The notes under the pieces were generated by a model. It did no database searches. It saw nothing but the letters and a program-made list of their open reading frames with translations, and was not told the origin of the DNA. From Acidobacteriota bacterium (GTDB lineage Bacteria; Acidobacteriota; Terriglobia; Terriglobales; Acidobacteriaceae): a stretch of DNA of 64,000 bases. The DNA is taken from NCBI GenBank assembly GCA_021851335.1, contig JAJZEA010000004.1:41742-105741 (forward strand), written 5' to 3'. Below are positions 9,142 to 19,600 of this stretch, in pieces; position 1 is the stretch's first letter, and the number at the start of each line of letters is the position of its first letter. A program made the translations under genes and the position numbers.

Positions 9142-10623
9142 ATGCCTGACGCGGTCTACAAGCTTGCCTTCCACCCAACCGGAAAAGCCGAAGCTCAGCT
9201 CGAGTGCATGGCGCAATCCGAGGAACAGCTGCGGCAGGAAGTCTTGCGGAAGCTGCAAATTCTGGATACGGAGCCGGAAGAGCGGCTGGACTCAATCGTC
9301 CGGATGGCTGTCGCGCATATGGGCGCGGAGCTGGCCTCCATCGACTTTGTGGATACCCAGCGCGTCTGGTCGAAGTCGCTTTGGAATACACGGCTTCGAC
9401 AGTTTCCGCGTGAGGAATCCTTTGCCGAGCAGATCGTGCAGTCCGGCTCCATGGTGCTGGTGGCCGATATGCAGGCCGAGAATCGTCCGCGAGGATTTTA
9501 TCGCCCGGATACGGTGATGCAGGTGCGCTTCTTTGCCGGCGTCCCGATTCAGTGCTCCAACGGCGTTACGCTGGGCGCGCTTTGTGTCGCCGGCACGGAG
9601 CCGCGCAGCCAGATCACGCAGGACGAGATTCTGGCTCTGGAGAATCTTGCCAGTCTGGTGAGCGATCAGCTTGAGCTGCGCTCGCTTCGTGCCGGCACAC
9701 GGAGCGCTCCGGCTGAGACGCACAGGCGGGCCGCCGAACCTGCGGCTGTCGCGCCAGCTTCCGTTGTGCCAGCTCCCGTTGTTTCAGGCGGCATTGAGGC
9801 CAGCGAAGACTGGCCCACTGTGGAAGAACTGCAATATGCTCTTGATCGCGATCAGTTTGTGCTCTTCTATCAGCCGGAGGTGGAGATTGCCACCGGACGG
9901 ATCGTCGGGCTGGAAGCGCTGATTCGCTGGAAACATCCCCTGCGTGGCCTGCTTTCGCCGCAAAGCTTTATCCCTCATGCCGAAGAGAATGGAATGATCC
10001 TGCCCATCGGCGACTGGGGGCTGGCGCACGCCTGCCGTCAGTTGCAGGCTTGGAAGCAGGATCGACCGTGGCTGGATTCGCTGCGCGTCTGCGTCAATCT
10101 CTCGGCGCGCCAGTTCACACGACACGGGCTTGCCGATCAGATCGAGTCTCTGCTTCAGACCACCGGGCTGCGCGCGCATCACCTGGGCCTGGAGATGACG
10201 GAATCGACCTTGATTCCATCGATCGGAACCACGGTCTCCGTCTTGAACAGTCTGCAACGTCTGGGCGTCTCGCTGCACATGGATGACTTTGGAACGGGCT
10301 ACAGCTCGCTCAGCCATCTTCACCGCTTCCCGTTCGACGTGCTCAAGGTGGATCGTTCCTTCGTCAAGCGTATGACGATGGGTACGCAGCCGCTGCAGAT
10401 CGTAAAGACGATCCTGGAGCTGGCGCGCATCCTGGGAATGGATGTCGTCGCCGAGGGGATTGAGACGGAGGAGCAGCGCGCGCTGCTGCACAAACTCGGC
10501 TGCCGCTTTGGCCAGGGCTATCTCTTCTCGCGCCCGCTGGCGGTGAGCGAGATGGAAAAACTGCTGGAATCGCCAGAGACGCGCATCGGATTTTCAACCA
10601 CCGAGGGACGCGCGACCGCATAG
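9142..10623 (+). CDS. GAF-EAL c-di-GMP phosphodiesterase
   Basis: A 493-residue cytosolic signalling protein that should hydrolyse cyclic di-GMP. A GAF sensor domain occupies about residues 30-180 ('EERLDSIVRMAVAHMGAELASIDFVDTQRVWSKS', 'FFAGVPIQCSNGVTLGALCV'). An Ala/Pro-rich linker runs 185-220, then the EAL domain to the end. Catalytic motifs are intact: 'EALIRW' (258-263), 'NLSARQF', 'EMTES', 'DDFGTGYSSLS', 'LKVDRSFV', 'VAEGIET' and 'GQGYLFSRPL'. It is therefore probably active rather than a degenerate sensor. GGAG lies 5 nt before the ATG. It follows the esterase gene by 137 bp; I saw no c-di-GMP riboswitch there. Confidence 0.93.
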   Translation: MPDAVYKLAFHPTGKAEAQLECMAQSEEQLRQEVLRKLQILDTEPEERLDSIVRMAVAHMGAELASIDFVDTQRVWSKSLWNTRLRQFPREESFAEQIVQSGSMVLVADMQAENRPRGFYRPDTVMQVRFFAGVPIQCSNGVTLGALCVAGTEPRSQITQDEILALENLASLVSDQLELRSLRAGTRSAPAETHRRAAEPAAVAPASVVPAPVVSGGIEASEDWPTVEELQYALDRDQFVLFYQPEVEIATGRIVGLEALIRWKHPLRGLLSPQSFIPHAEENGMILPIGDWGLAHACRQLQAWKQDRPWLDSLRVCVNLSARQFTRHGLADQIESLLQTTGLRAHHLGLEMTESTLIPSIGTTVSVLNSLQRLGVSLHMDDFGTGYSSLSHLHRFPFDVLKVDRSFVKRMTMGTQPLQIVKTILELARILGMDVVAEGIETEEQRALLHKLGCRFGQGYLFSRPLAVSEMEKLLESPETRIGFSTTEGRATA

Positions 10624-10751
10624 ATGCGCAGTTGCAACAGGTGGCTGTCCATCTGACCAGGAACGGAGACGCTGAGGATGCTCTGGATTCAGCCTTCAGC
10701 CAGTGTTGCGGAACCGTACCGAACCGGGTTGCTTCCACGCAATCTCCCAAA

Positions 10752-11870
10752 ATGGAATCTGCGCGAAATGAGATGGCGAAGTTCGCCTCAAGTACCGCGC
10801 TGCCGCAAGGTACTCTGCCGTGTATGGCGAGTCAGAATATCTCCGGTCTGTCGCGGGCGCAGCGACCACTGCAGGCTGCAAATTTTGCAGCGCTGCTGGA
10901 AGCGGTCGCTTTGGATCCTGCCGCAATCGACTCCGCTGCAACCCCATCGGTGACGAAGGATCCCGCCACTCGCAAGCGCAAGCCCTCCGGCAGTCGACAA
11001 CCGGCACTTGCCCATCGCTCCCCGGTCGATCCGAGTCGCCCTGCGGTGGTGGCTTCACCCCTGCCGCGCGCCAGGGAACAGGCAAAGCCTGAACCGGAGA
11101 CTTCGAGCCGCAAACCTCCGAAGTCGCTTCGCGTGAGCCGGAAGGACGCTGCGACTTCGGCAGCCAGGCCAGCCGTACAGGAGCCTGCGCTGAAGTTTGC
11201 CGCGCCGAAACCAAAAGCCAGACCGGCGGAAACGCCTCTGCCGGCCGCGCTGCATCCAGATGCTTTGCATGAGGATCTGCTGGCCAGCGACACGGTGGCG
11301 ATTCAGTCCGCAGCACCCTTTTTGTCTGCCGGTTTGCCCGCATCGCCGGCTGGGCCAATCAGGCCACACGACTTCAGGCCACAGGAATTCAAGCCACAGG
11401 ACTACAGGTCTCAGGAATTCAAGCCACAGGAGTTGAAGGCGCTGGAGGGTCAGAGCTTGGAGGATCACTCTGCCGACTTCGCCAAGCGCCACGCCCTCCC
11501 GGATCGGCAGGCGGACGATGCCTGGGTTCGCTGGCCAGGGCCGAGGCGGAAGTGCGTCACGATCTCCGTTCGGCTCAGCCCGGAGGATGCGAAGATGCTT
11601 CGGCGCCGAGCCAGTGAATCGCAGCTTTCGGTCTCGGATTACATGCGTTCCTGTGTGCTCGAGGCCGATCAGCTTCGCGCTCAGGTGAAGCAGGCACTGG
11701 CCGAGATGAAGATGCAAGGCACGGATTGGCAGGCCACGGCAGCCCGGGAAGAATCCTCCCAGCCGTTTGCTCCCCAGCCGCCCCAGCCGAGGGAGTCCCG
11801 GCTGAAAGGCTGGTTTTCGGGTCTGCGAGGGCCGTTGACGCCAGCTTCGGCGATGTCGAGCCAGCGCTGA
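10752..11870 (+). CDS. Low-complexity protein with C-terminal ribbon-helix-helix/MobC-like domain
   Basis: About 372 residues from the ATG at 10752; the frame is open back to 10632 and no start has a clear ribosome binding site. The first 240 residues are low-complexity, rich in Ala, Pro, Lys and Ser, and probably disordered. A pentapeptide repeat array follows. The only folded-looking part is near the C-terminus: 'CVTISVRLSPEDAKMLRRRASESQLSVSDYMRSCVLEADQLRAQVKQAL'. This has the strand-helix-helix pattern of ribbon-helix-helix DNA-binding domains, especially those in plasmid mobilisation (MobC-like) proteins. A Pro-rich tail ends the protein. No relaxase lies nearby. DNA binding is inferred. 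Confidence 0.6.
   Translation: MESARNEMAKFASSTALPQGTLPCMASQNISGLSRAQRPLQAANFAALLEAVALDPAAIDSAATPSVTKDPATRKRKPSGSRQPALAHRSPVDPSRPAVVASPLPRAREQAKPEPETSSRKPPKSLRVSRKDAATSAARPAVQEPALKFAAPKPKARPAETPLPAALHPDALHEDLLASDTVAIQSAAPFLSAGLPASPAGPIRPHDFRPQEFKPQDYRSQEFKPQELKALEGQSLEDHSADFAKRHALPDRQADDAWVRWPGPRRKCVTISVRLSPEDAKMLRRRASESQLSVSDYMRSCVLEADQLRAQVKQALAEMKMQGTDWQATAAREESSQPFAPQPPQPRESRLKGWFSGLRGPLTPASAMSSQR
11364..11468 (+). repeat. 15-bp in-frame tandem repeat (five good units, two degenerate)
   Basis: Consecutive 15-bp units start at 11364, 11379, 11394, 11409 and 11424, with a consensus like CCACAGGAATTCAAG; degenerate units start at 11439 and 11454. Each unit encodes a pentapeptide of the form P-Q-[ED]-[FYL]-[KR] inside the RHH-like protein. 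Confidence 0.85.
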
Positions 11871-12054
11871 GCGAATCGCCACGTCGGCATCGGGCAGGCT
11901 ACCCGAGTCACAGGCGATCGGAATCACGCTTAGCCCGCGTGGAAGGAGACTCCGCTTACGGGCGAGTCGGCTGCTTTGCGACGTGAGCGCGGGTAGAACC
12001 AACGCTGGCTTGCGCTGGGGCAAAATCAGAGAGGCTATATCCTGCGGATACGAT

Positions 12055-12092
12055 GCGAGGGGGCATTTTTCTCAAGAAAAATGCCCCCTCGC
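12055..12092 (+). terminator. Strong rho-independent terminator
   Basis: A perfect 16-bp stem (12055-12070 with 12077-12092) closes a 6-nt loop. It is followed after 4 nt by eight T residues on the + strand. It terminates the RHH-like gene and lies between convergent genes. On the opposite strand the stem is the same but the downstream T-run is absent. Confidence 0.88.
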
Positions 12093-12130
12093 GGTCTTTT
12101 TTTTAGTGGGTTCACATACTCTGATTTTGC

Positions 12131-12823
12131 TTAAAAGCGGTAAAACGCACCGAACATTGGCTCGTACGTTGTGCTCTCCACTTGGGTGGAGCTGAGCGCC
12201 GTGGTGAGAGCGGGCGATTTGTGAATGTTTCCGCGATATTGAAAGCGCAGCCCCAGTCGCTTGCTGAGCGCCCAGTCGGCTCCGATGCCGTAGACGAAAG
12301 CGGGTGAGGATGCGCTGGAGGTGGGTGCCGGTGCGCTTTGAAAAGCAGGTGTTGCCGACAGCGAGTAGGAGTAGACGATGCCTTTGGAGGGCTGGTTGAA
12401 GATGATGCCTGCTCCGGCAAGCGCAAAGGCGTTCAACATTTTGATCTTGCGCGTAACGACCCAATCCCCGGTGATCTCATGGGCAACGGCGGAGACGCCG
12501 GCGGCATAGGGCGCAAGCGGGCAACTTGCGCCGGCGCAGGCCACCGGATAGCTGTACTCCTGATTCGCCGGATTGAAGGAGTATGTGCCTTCAAAGCCCA
12601 CCATGGAGCGAATAATATGCCGGAATTCCAGCATGCCGCCGATGGAGTTGGCCGGAATCTGGGTGAGTCCGCTGCTGGTATTGGAGGTTGTGTTCAACGA
12701 GCCGTAGACGCTGACGGCGGCATCGGTCTCCGCGGCGCGAGCAGCGGAAAACGGGGTTACTAGGCAGAGGGCAACAATAAGAAATTTTCCAGAGAGCTTT
12801 ACTCGCGGTAACTTCGCAGACAT
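12131..12823 (-). CDS. Outer-membrane beta-barrel protein (paralogue 1)
   Basis: A 230-residue secreted protein with a signal peptide ending near 'SAARA'. The mature protein consists of alternating hydrophobic/polar strands: 'TDAAVSVYGSLN', 'IGGMLEFRHIIRSMVGFEGTYSFN', 'HEITGDWVVTRK', 'NAFALAGAGIIF', 'FVYGIGADWALSKRLGLRFQYRGNI' and 'TYEPMFGAFYRF'. It ends in Phe, the usual signature for insertion of a beta-barrel into the outer membrane. The start at 12823 follows GGAG by 9 nt; an ATG at 12838 is also possible. It is closely similar in layout to the next gene, so the pair arose by duplication. Function (adhesin, porin-like or structural) is unknown. Confidence 0.82.
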   Translation of the reverse strand: MSAKLPRVKLSGKFLIVALCLVTPFSAARAAETDAAVSVYGSLNTTSNTSSGLTQIPANSIGGMLEFRHIIRSMVGFEGTYSFNPANQEYSYPVACAGASCPLAPYAAGVSAVAHEITGDWVVTRKIKMLNAFALAGAGIIFNQPSKGIVYSYSLSATPAFQSAPAPTSSASSPAFVYGIGADWALSKRLGLRFQYRGNIHKSPALTTALSSTQVESTTYEPMFGAFYRF

Positions 12824-12870
12824 CAAGGTTTTCTCCATCGTCCTTTATTGTAATTGGGCGCGCTGAGGCA

Positions 12871-13557
12871 TCAGAAGCGGAAGTAGGCTCCGATCATCGG
12901 CTCGGAGGTATTCATGAAGGCGTTTGTGGACTGGACCACACTGGTCAGCGCGGCGGCCCTGGAGACGTTGCCGCGGTACTGGAAGCGCAGGCCCAGATGC
13001 GGCAGCAGACCCCAGTCAAAGCCCGCGCCATAGACGAAGACCGGTTTGACCGCAGTCGAGGTGGCTGGTGGCGGAAAAAACAAAGAACCTGATGAGGGAT
13101 AGTAGACAGCGTAGTTCCCGCCTGTCGGCACATCCATCAGGACACCGGCGCCGACCACGGCAAACGGATGCAGGTTGAGCAGCTTCAGCGAAAAGACCCA
13201 GTCGCCGGTGATCTCATGCGCATTGGCCGAGATCGAGGCGCTAAGTGTCTCGGAGCAGATGCCAAGTCCAACTGGACAAAAAAGCAAAGGCTGGTTCGTG
13301 TAGTTCTGGTTGGCGCGGTTGAACGAGTACGTCGCCTCGTAGCCCAGCCAGGGATGAACCAGGTGGCGCAGCTCGATCATGCCGCCGGCGGCGTTAGCCG
13401 GAGTTTGCGTATTCGTCGACGGACCTCCACTTGTCGTGGTGCCGCTGAAAGCGCCATAGAGGCTGATTGCAGCATCCGTCTGCGAGGCGGAGGCGGGGAT
13501 GGCAAGGAACAACGTTGCCAGAACGAATTTGCCGAGGACTGCGATTTGTCGTGACAT
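12871..13557 (-). CDS. Outer-membrane beta-barrel protein (paralogue 2)
   Basis: A 228-residue paralogue of the downstream gene, on the same strand and 47 nt before it, so probably in one transcript. It has the same order of segments: signal peptide ending 'PASA', 'TDAAISLYGAFS', 'TPANAAGGMIELRHLVHPWLGYEATYSFNRANQNY', 'ISANAHEITGDWVFSLKLLN', 'FVYGAGFDWGLLPHLGLRFQYRGNVSRAAALTS' and the C-terminal 'EPMIGAYFRF'. The two differ mainly in the presumed surface loops, as expected for barrel paralogues. AGAGAG lies 8 nt before the chosen ATG. No ligand can be inferred. Confidence 0.82.
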   Translation of the reverse strand: MSRQIAVLGKFVLATLFLAIPASASQTDAAISLYGAFSGTTTSGGPSTNTQTPANAAGGMIELRHLVHPWLGYEATYSFNRANQNYTNQPLLFCPVGLGICSETLSASISANAHEITGDWVFSLKLLNLHPFAVVGAGVLMDVPTGGNYAVYYPSSGSLFFPPPATSTAVKPVFVYGAGFDWGLLPHLGLRFQYRGNVSRAAALTSVVQSTNAFMNTSEPMIGAYFRF

Positions 13558-13667
13558 CGAAGGATCTCTCTGAGCGATCGAGTCGGGTGCTTTCATTCAG
13601 TGTTGGATGGCGCCGTACTTTGGATGGTTGGACGCGGGGGCCTTGCCTTCGTAGACATCGCGCCTGC

Positions 13668-16600
13668 TCAGTTCACGATCAGCGTCACGTCCAGCGTGTG
13701 CGAGATGCCCATCGTCGAAGCAGTCACCTCGACGGTATAGGTTCCCTGAGCCGCATTGCCGGAGGTCCGGAGCTGGCCCGTCGAACCACTGGCTCCGGCG
13801 CAACCCGCCAGATTCAGGGTGAGGCCGGCAAGGCAGACAACCAGCACCACCGCCAGCAGGCGCAGGCGCTTGCGGCCCACCCAGGGCAGCAGCAGCAATG
13901 CGGCCAGGACAACCGCGCCGGCAGGCATCCGCAAGCCGCGAGGCGGGTCGGCGGAGGCTTGTCCGCCATGGCTGGGGCGTACGCCGGGAGTTCCTGCCAC
14001 GGGCGCTGCCGTCGAGATGGCCAGCAGAAACTGCGCCTGTGTTCCCATGGGCAGCGCGGCAGGAGCGGAGGGATTGAAGAGGCACAACGTGCCTGCCGGA
14101 GCGTTGGGACAGGTGAGCGTGAAGCTGCCGGAGGTTGCGCCGAGCGCCTGCAGGGTGAGCGTGAAATTGGCCGTCTGTCCTTGCACCACGCTGGCCGTGG
14201 TGGTCTGGCCAGAGAGCGTAAAGTCGAAGCCGGTGCCGCTCAGCGTCAGATTCAGCGGCGTGCCTCCGTTGGAGCTGGTCAGCATCAGTGTGCCGTTCAA
14301 CACGCCGGAGGCGGTTGGCGTGAAGCCGACCTGGATCAGGCACGTCGCTCCGGAAGCAAGCGCGATCGGCGTGGTAGCTGTGCCGCAGTTGCTGCTGATA
14401 ATGGAGTATCCGAGCGCCTGCGCCGTCTGGGGCAGCGTGAGATAGACACCAGTCAGTGAGCCGGAGGTTCCGGCGTTTGAAACGGTGACCGTCTGCTGCA
14501 CGGCGGCGAGTCCAACGGAGGTGACCGGGAAGCTGACGACGAGCTGTGGCGAAGCGGCCAGCGTCGGCGGCAGGTTCACAGTACCGCTGAGGGAGACGGT
14601 GGTCGGCGCGGTGCCCAGTGCGGATTCAGCCGGAGCGCTGATGGCCAGCGCCCCGGTCAGCGTCTGCCCGCTGGAGCCGGATGCGGGGGCAAAGTCGACG
14701 GCGACGGCGCAGCTTGCTCCGGAGGCCAGCGTTGCGGTGCAGGTGGTCGATGCAACCTGGAATCCCCCTGTAGTGGTCAGGGTCAGGTCAGTGATCGTGG
14801 ATTGGCCGGTGTTGGATACGGTGACCGTCTGCGCTGCGCTGGATTGGTGCAGGAGCGTGGCTGGAAAGGTCAGGGATCCGGGCGTTACGGCGAGTTCCGC
14901 GGGGGCAAGACCGATTCCGGTCAAAAGAGCCGATCCTTGAGCAACCCCGGAGGTGGTCGTCGAGGCCGTCAGATAGCCTTGTCGTCCGCCGACGACGGTG
15001 GGTTTGAAGATGAGTTGCACCGTGCAGGAGCCTTGCGCGATGAGTTGGCTGGGGCAACTTGTGCCAGACAGCGTAAAGTCGCCGCTCGCCGCCAGCGTCA
15101 GTCCATTGACGGGACTGGCTCCGGGATTTGCGATGACGATCGTCTGACTGGCGCTGCTTGCGCCGACCGTGGTCGAAGGAAAGGTCAGCGGATTGGGCGT
15201 CAGGGTGATGGCCCCGCCGGGCAGTCCTGTGCCGGAGAGCATGATCGCCAGCGGGCCGACGCCGGGTGTGGAGCTGGTGACGGTAAGCGTTCCGGTAAGT
15301 GAACCGGTCGTGGTGGGCGAGAAGTATACCTGCGCGGTGCAACTGGCTCCGGCCGCAAGCTGAAGATTGCAGGTGCCGGTCAGCACGCTGAACGGCGGCG
15401 CGGCCGAGAGCGTCAGCCCTGTGACCGGCGCCGTGCCGGAGTTTGTGAGCACCACCGGCAGCGGATTGGAAGTCGTTCCCACACCGACCGACGGGAAGGC
15501 CACGGCACCGGTGTTGGAGGCCAGCGAAGCGGCAGCCATGCCGGTGCCGCTCAGCGCAACCGTGACGGGAATTCCATTCTCGCTGGCGGTGATGGTCATG
15601 GTTCCCTGTCGGCTGCCCGGCTGCGTCGGCTGGAAGACAGGGTAAAGGGTGCAGTTGTCCCCGGCTGCGATCTGGGTTCCGCAGGTGCTGGTGTTGAGCG
15701 CAAAATCACCCGTCACCTGGATCGGCTGAAGATTGAGTGCGGTGGGTCCGGTATTGAAGACGGTGACCGGCTGCGCCAGCGCGCTCTGGCCGATGGCCTC
15801 GCTTCCAAAGACCAGAAAGCTTGGATTCACCTCCAGTGCGCCCGGCGCCAGGCCGTTGCCGCTCAGTGTCGCTTCGATCGGCGCCACCCCGATACTGGTC
15901 GATGTGACGGAGAGCGCTCCGGTGGAGTTGCCCGCAGTGGTGGGAGCGTAGGCAACGGTGACTGTGCACAGCGATGCGGGCGCAAGCGAGGAGGCGCAGC
16001 CGTTGCCCAACAGCGTGAAGGGTCCGGTGACGGCGACATTCATGCCGTTCAATGGAGCCGCGCCGGAGTTTGTCACGGTCATCTGCTGCGAGCCGGAGGT
16101 GCTGCCGACCAGTACACTGCCAAAGCCCAGCGTTGGAGCGCTGAGAGTGAACTGCCCCACGGCAAGTCCAGAGCCACTGAGCGGAACTGTGACCGGCGTG
16201 AAGCCAGGCGTAATGCTGGTGATGGTCAAGGAGCCGACCTGCGAGCCAACTGCCGTCGGCGTGTAGACGATGGCGGCATTACAACTGCCTGCACCCAGCA
16301 GTGTCACGCCACAGGTGGTGCTGCCTGGAACAAGCTGGAATGGGCCGCTGAGCGCGAGCGCAAACTGGTTCAACGCCTGCTTGGTCAGTTCGCTGAGGGT
16401 GACAATGGCGGGTGACGAGGGTGTACCGACAAAGGTTGCTGGAAAGGTCACACTGCTCGGCGCAGTGGTGAAGTCGATGAGCGAAGTGCCCGTGCCGAGC
16501 AGCCCGATGGAGACAGTGGCCGGGATTGCGTTGGAACTCGTAAAGGTCAGCGTTGCCGACTCCAGACCGACGACGCTGGCGCTGAAGGTTCCCTGATATG

Positions 16601-19600
16601 TGCAACTGCTTCCCGGTGGCACCACGGTTCCATTGAGCTGGCAGGAGGACTGGACAAAGGCAAAATCCGACGCATTCGGCCCGGTGATCGCCAGCCTCGG
16701 CGGCGCCAGCGACTCCTGGCCGGAGTTGGTGATAGTCACGTTATACGGTCCGCTGGTAAAGGTCACTTTGAGCAAGCCAAAGTTCAGAATCGCCGGGCTG
16801 GGCAGCATCGACGGCGGAGACAATCCGGTGCCCGCCAAAGCAAAGGTGGCCGGTGTCACGCCCGTCGCGGTCGAGGCAAACGTCAACGTCGCGTTTTGCG
16901 CGCCCGGCGCCTTCGGGTCAAAGACAAGATTGATCCCGCACCCGGCCCCGGCCGGAATCGAAGTCGAGCACGAAGTGCCAATCACCTGATAGCTGCCTGC
17001 GCCCGATCCGGAGAGCGTCGGAGTCACGTTCAGCAGTGGCGATCCGCCTGTGTTCAAAAGGCTGATCGTAATAGGACTGGTGGTGGTATTCACCTGGATG
17101 CCGCCGAAGTTATGAGAGGAAATCGAAAGTGTAATCACCGGCGGCGCCAGCCCGCTGCCCACCAGCGGGATGCTCTGCGAGCGCAGCGCGTCGCTCACCG
17201 TCAGCGAGCCATGCGCCGCGCCGAGCGCTGTCGGCGAGAAGGTTACGCTCAGCACACACGAGGAGCCAGCCGCCAGTGAGCTGCCGCAGGTGCTGCTGGC
17301 GGCAAACGGTCCACTCACCGCGGTGCCAATCGAGGTCAGTGGCACTCCGCCGGAGTTGCTCAGCGTCAGCGTGAGCGGCGACGAAGTTTGCTGGACGACA
17401 GTTCCCGGAAAGGTCAGGCTGCTGACCGAAAGCGTGTCGGTGGCCGCAGCGATTCCCGTGCCGGTCAGCGGCGCCGTCTGGGTTCCGGCGCTGTCGACCA
17501 GCGTGAAGGTTCCGTTGGCTGGCCCTGTCGCTGTGGGCGTAAAGTTGATCGAGACGGAGCAAGCCGTGCTGGCTGCAAGCGAACTTCCGCAGCCATTGGT
17601 GACGATCTGAAACGGCCCGGAGACGGTGGCCGAGGTGATCGTCAGGCTCGCTCCTCCCGTGTTTTCTACGGAAATCGCCTGTGCTGCCGCGCTTGTGTCC
17701 GTCTGTTGCTGGCTGAAGCTCAGCGCCGAGGGTTGCAGCGTGATCGCCGCCGGAGCGACCGCCGTACCTGTCAGGGGAACCTGAACCTGGCCTCCGGCAA
17801 CATTTGCGTAGAGCGTGAGCGTTGCTGTCCGCGTGCCCTGCTGGCTCGGTGAAAACGTCACAGTCACCGAGCAGGTCAATCCCGTGCCGATTCCTCGTCC
17901 GATGCAGGTGTCTGTCTCTGAAAAATCTCCGGGATTGCTGCCCGTGATGCTGATCGAGGAGACGGCAAGCCCAACCGAGCTGGTGTTCAGCACGGTGATT
18001 ATCTTGCCGGAGCTGGTCGAGCCGACGCTGGTCGAGGAAAAGTTGAGCGCGGTGGGCGTGAGTGAAACGGTGGCAACCGAACTTGCCGTTACGGAAAGCG
18101 GAATCTGCCAGATGCCTCGCCCATACGTCGCCGCCGTCAGAGTCGGTGTCGTTGCTCCGAGCTGCGTCGCCACCAACTGCGTGACCGGTGAAAGCGGCAG
18201 ACCTGCGCCGTAGATGGCAAAGCAGGAGCTGGTGGCGCAGCTTGTGATCTGGTGTGTGAGATAGACGCCGGTGTCGGTGCCGACATACACCGTGTTGGCA
18301 TCCTGTGGATCGACAACCACAGCGCTGGCTGGCGCCGCGGGCAGATTGGAGGCAATCGCCTGCCAGTGCCCTCCGCCATCGGTTGTTTGATATAGCTGCG
18401 GCGAGCCTTGCGGCCCCGAGGAAAAGCCTTCAATCGCCGCATAGACCGTCTTGCCGGTCGTGTCGTGCGCATCGATCGTGATGCCCGCCACATCGTAGCC
18501 ATAGGGATTGAATCCAAGCGGCGAATTGGTGACCGGGCTGAGCGCGAGGTCGGTCCAGCCGCTGATGGCTCCTGTTGTCGGATTCAGGACGGTTGTGAAC
18601 AGATGCCCCGGCACCGAGCCGCCGCCGTCCGCGCTGCCCGCCATCCCGGCATAGATTGTCTCTGTACCGTCACTGTTGGCGTGTGTCGCCAGGGAGCGAA
18701 GCAGCGCATTGCTGACGCAGCCGGAGTCCGGCAGCCCGTCCAGCGGAGCGCTCAGCGAACTGGCAGCCGTCCAGTTGGAACCATCGCCTGCTCCGCGCCA
18801 GACGCGGCAGGTGGCCACCAGAAGCTGTGTCGGATCGAGCGCGTCCTGCACAAAGGCCGCCGGAAAGCTCATCGCCAGGCCATCGTTGTTCACCTGGTTC
18901 TCGCCCACCGTCGGTGTTGCGCTCCACGCGCTGCCGCTGCACAGCGCGGTGGAGTCGCAGTGATAGATCGCTACCCCGGCCTCCACGTTCGCATACCAGT
19001 CGTTGGTCGTAGCGATGGGATTGACGACGACCGCGCCGCCCTCGCCGCTCAGAAGCTGCGGCCAGTCTTCCGGCGGCGTCGCGGCGTTCACCACGCCTGC
19101 TGATCCAATCCCCGCAACCCCCGTCAGCATGGTGAGCGGATTGGTCGCATTCTGGCCCAGCGCGGCAATCTCGGCCAGCGGACCCAGGCCGCCATTCAGA
19201 TTCGCAAAGTGCGTCGCGTCGGTCGAGTTACACACGGTGCCGGTTTCGGCCACAGCATCAATCGAGCGCCACAATCCGCTGTCATTGCCCGTGAAGACCA
19301 GCAGCGGATTTGCCGGGTTCCACGCAAAGGCGTGCTGATACGCACCCACCCCCGCGCTGGCGCAGGTGGTGGCATTGGTCGTGTTGCGCCACTGGCAACT
19401 GTTGGCCAGCGAGCAGCGAAAGAGATCGACGCCGCCTGCAAACAGCAGCGTGTCCTGGTTCGACGGAACAGCAGCCAATGTCAGGTCGTAATCCCCGCTC
19501 AGGATCGTTGCGCTTCCTCCGCTCGAGGAACTTTCGAGCGCCGCCGTATTGATCTGCGTCGGAAACGTGAAGGCAATTGTGGAGCAGATGCCGCCGCTCA

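Noticed and set aside
10632..10751. Upstream extension of the RHH-like protein from a TTG codon
   Set aside because: There is no ribosome binding site, and the start lies 8 nt after the preceding stop; kept only as an alternative.
11364..11468. Possible CRISPR array
   Set aside because: The 15-bp units are contiguous with no spacers and are in frame in a coding sequence.
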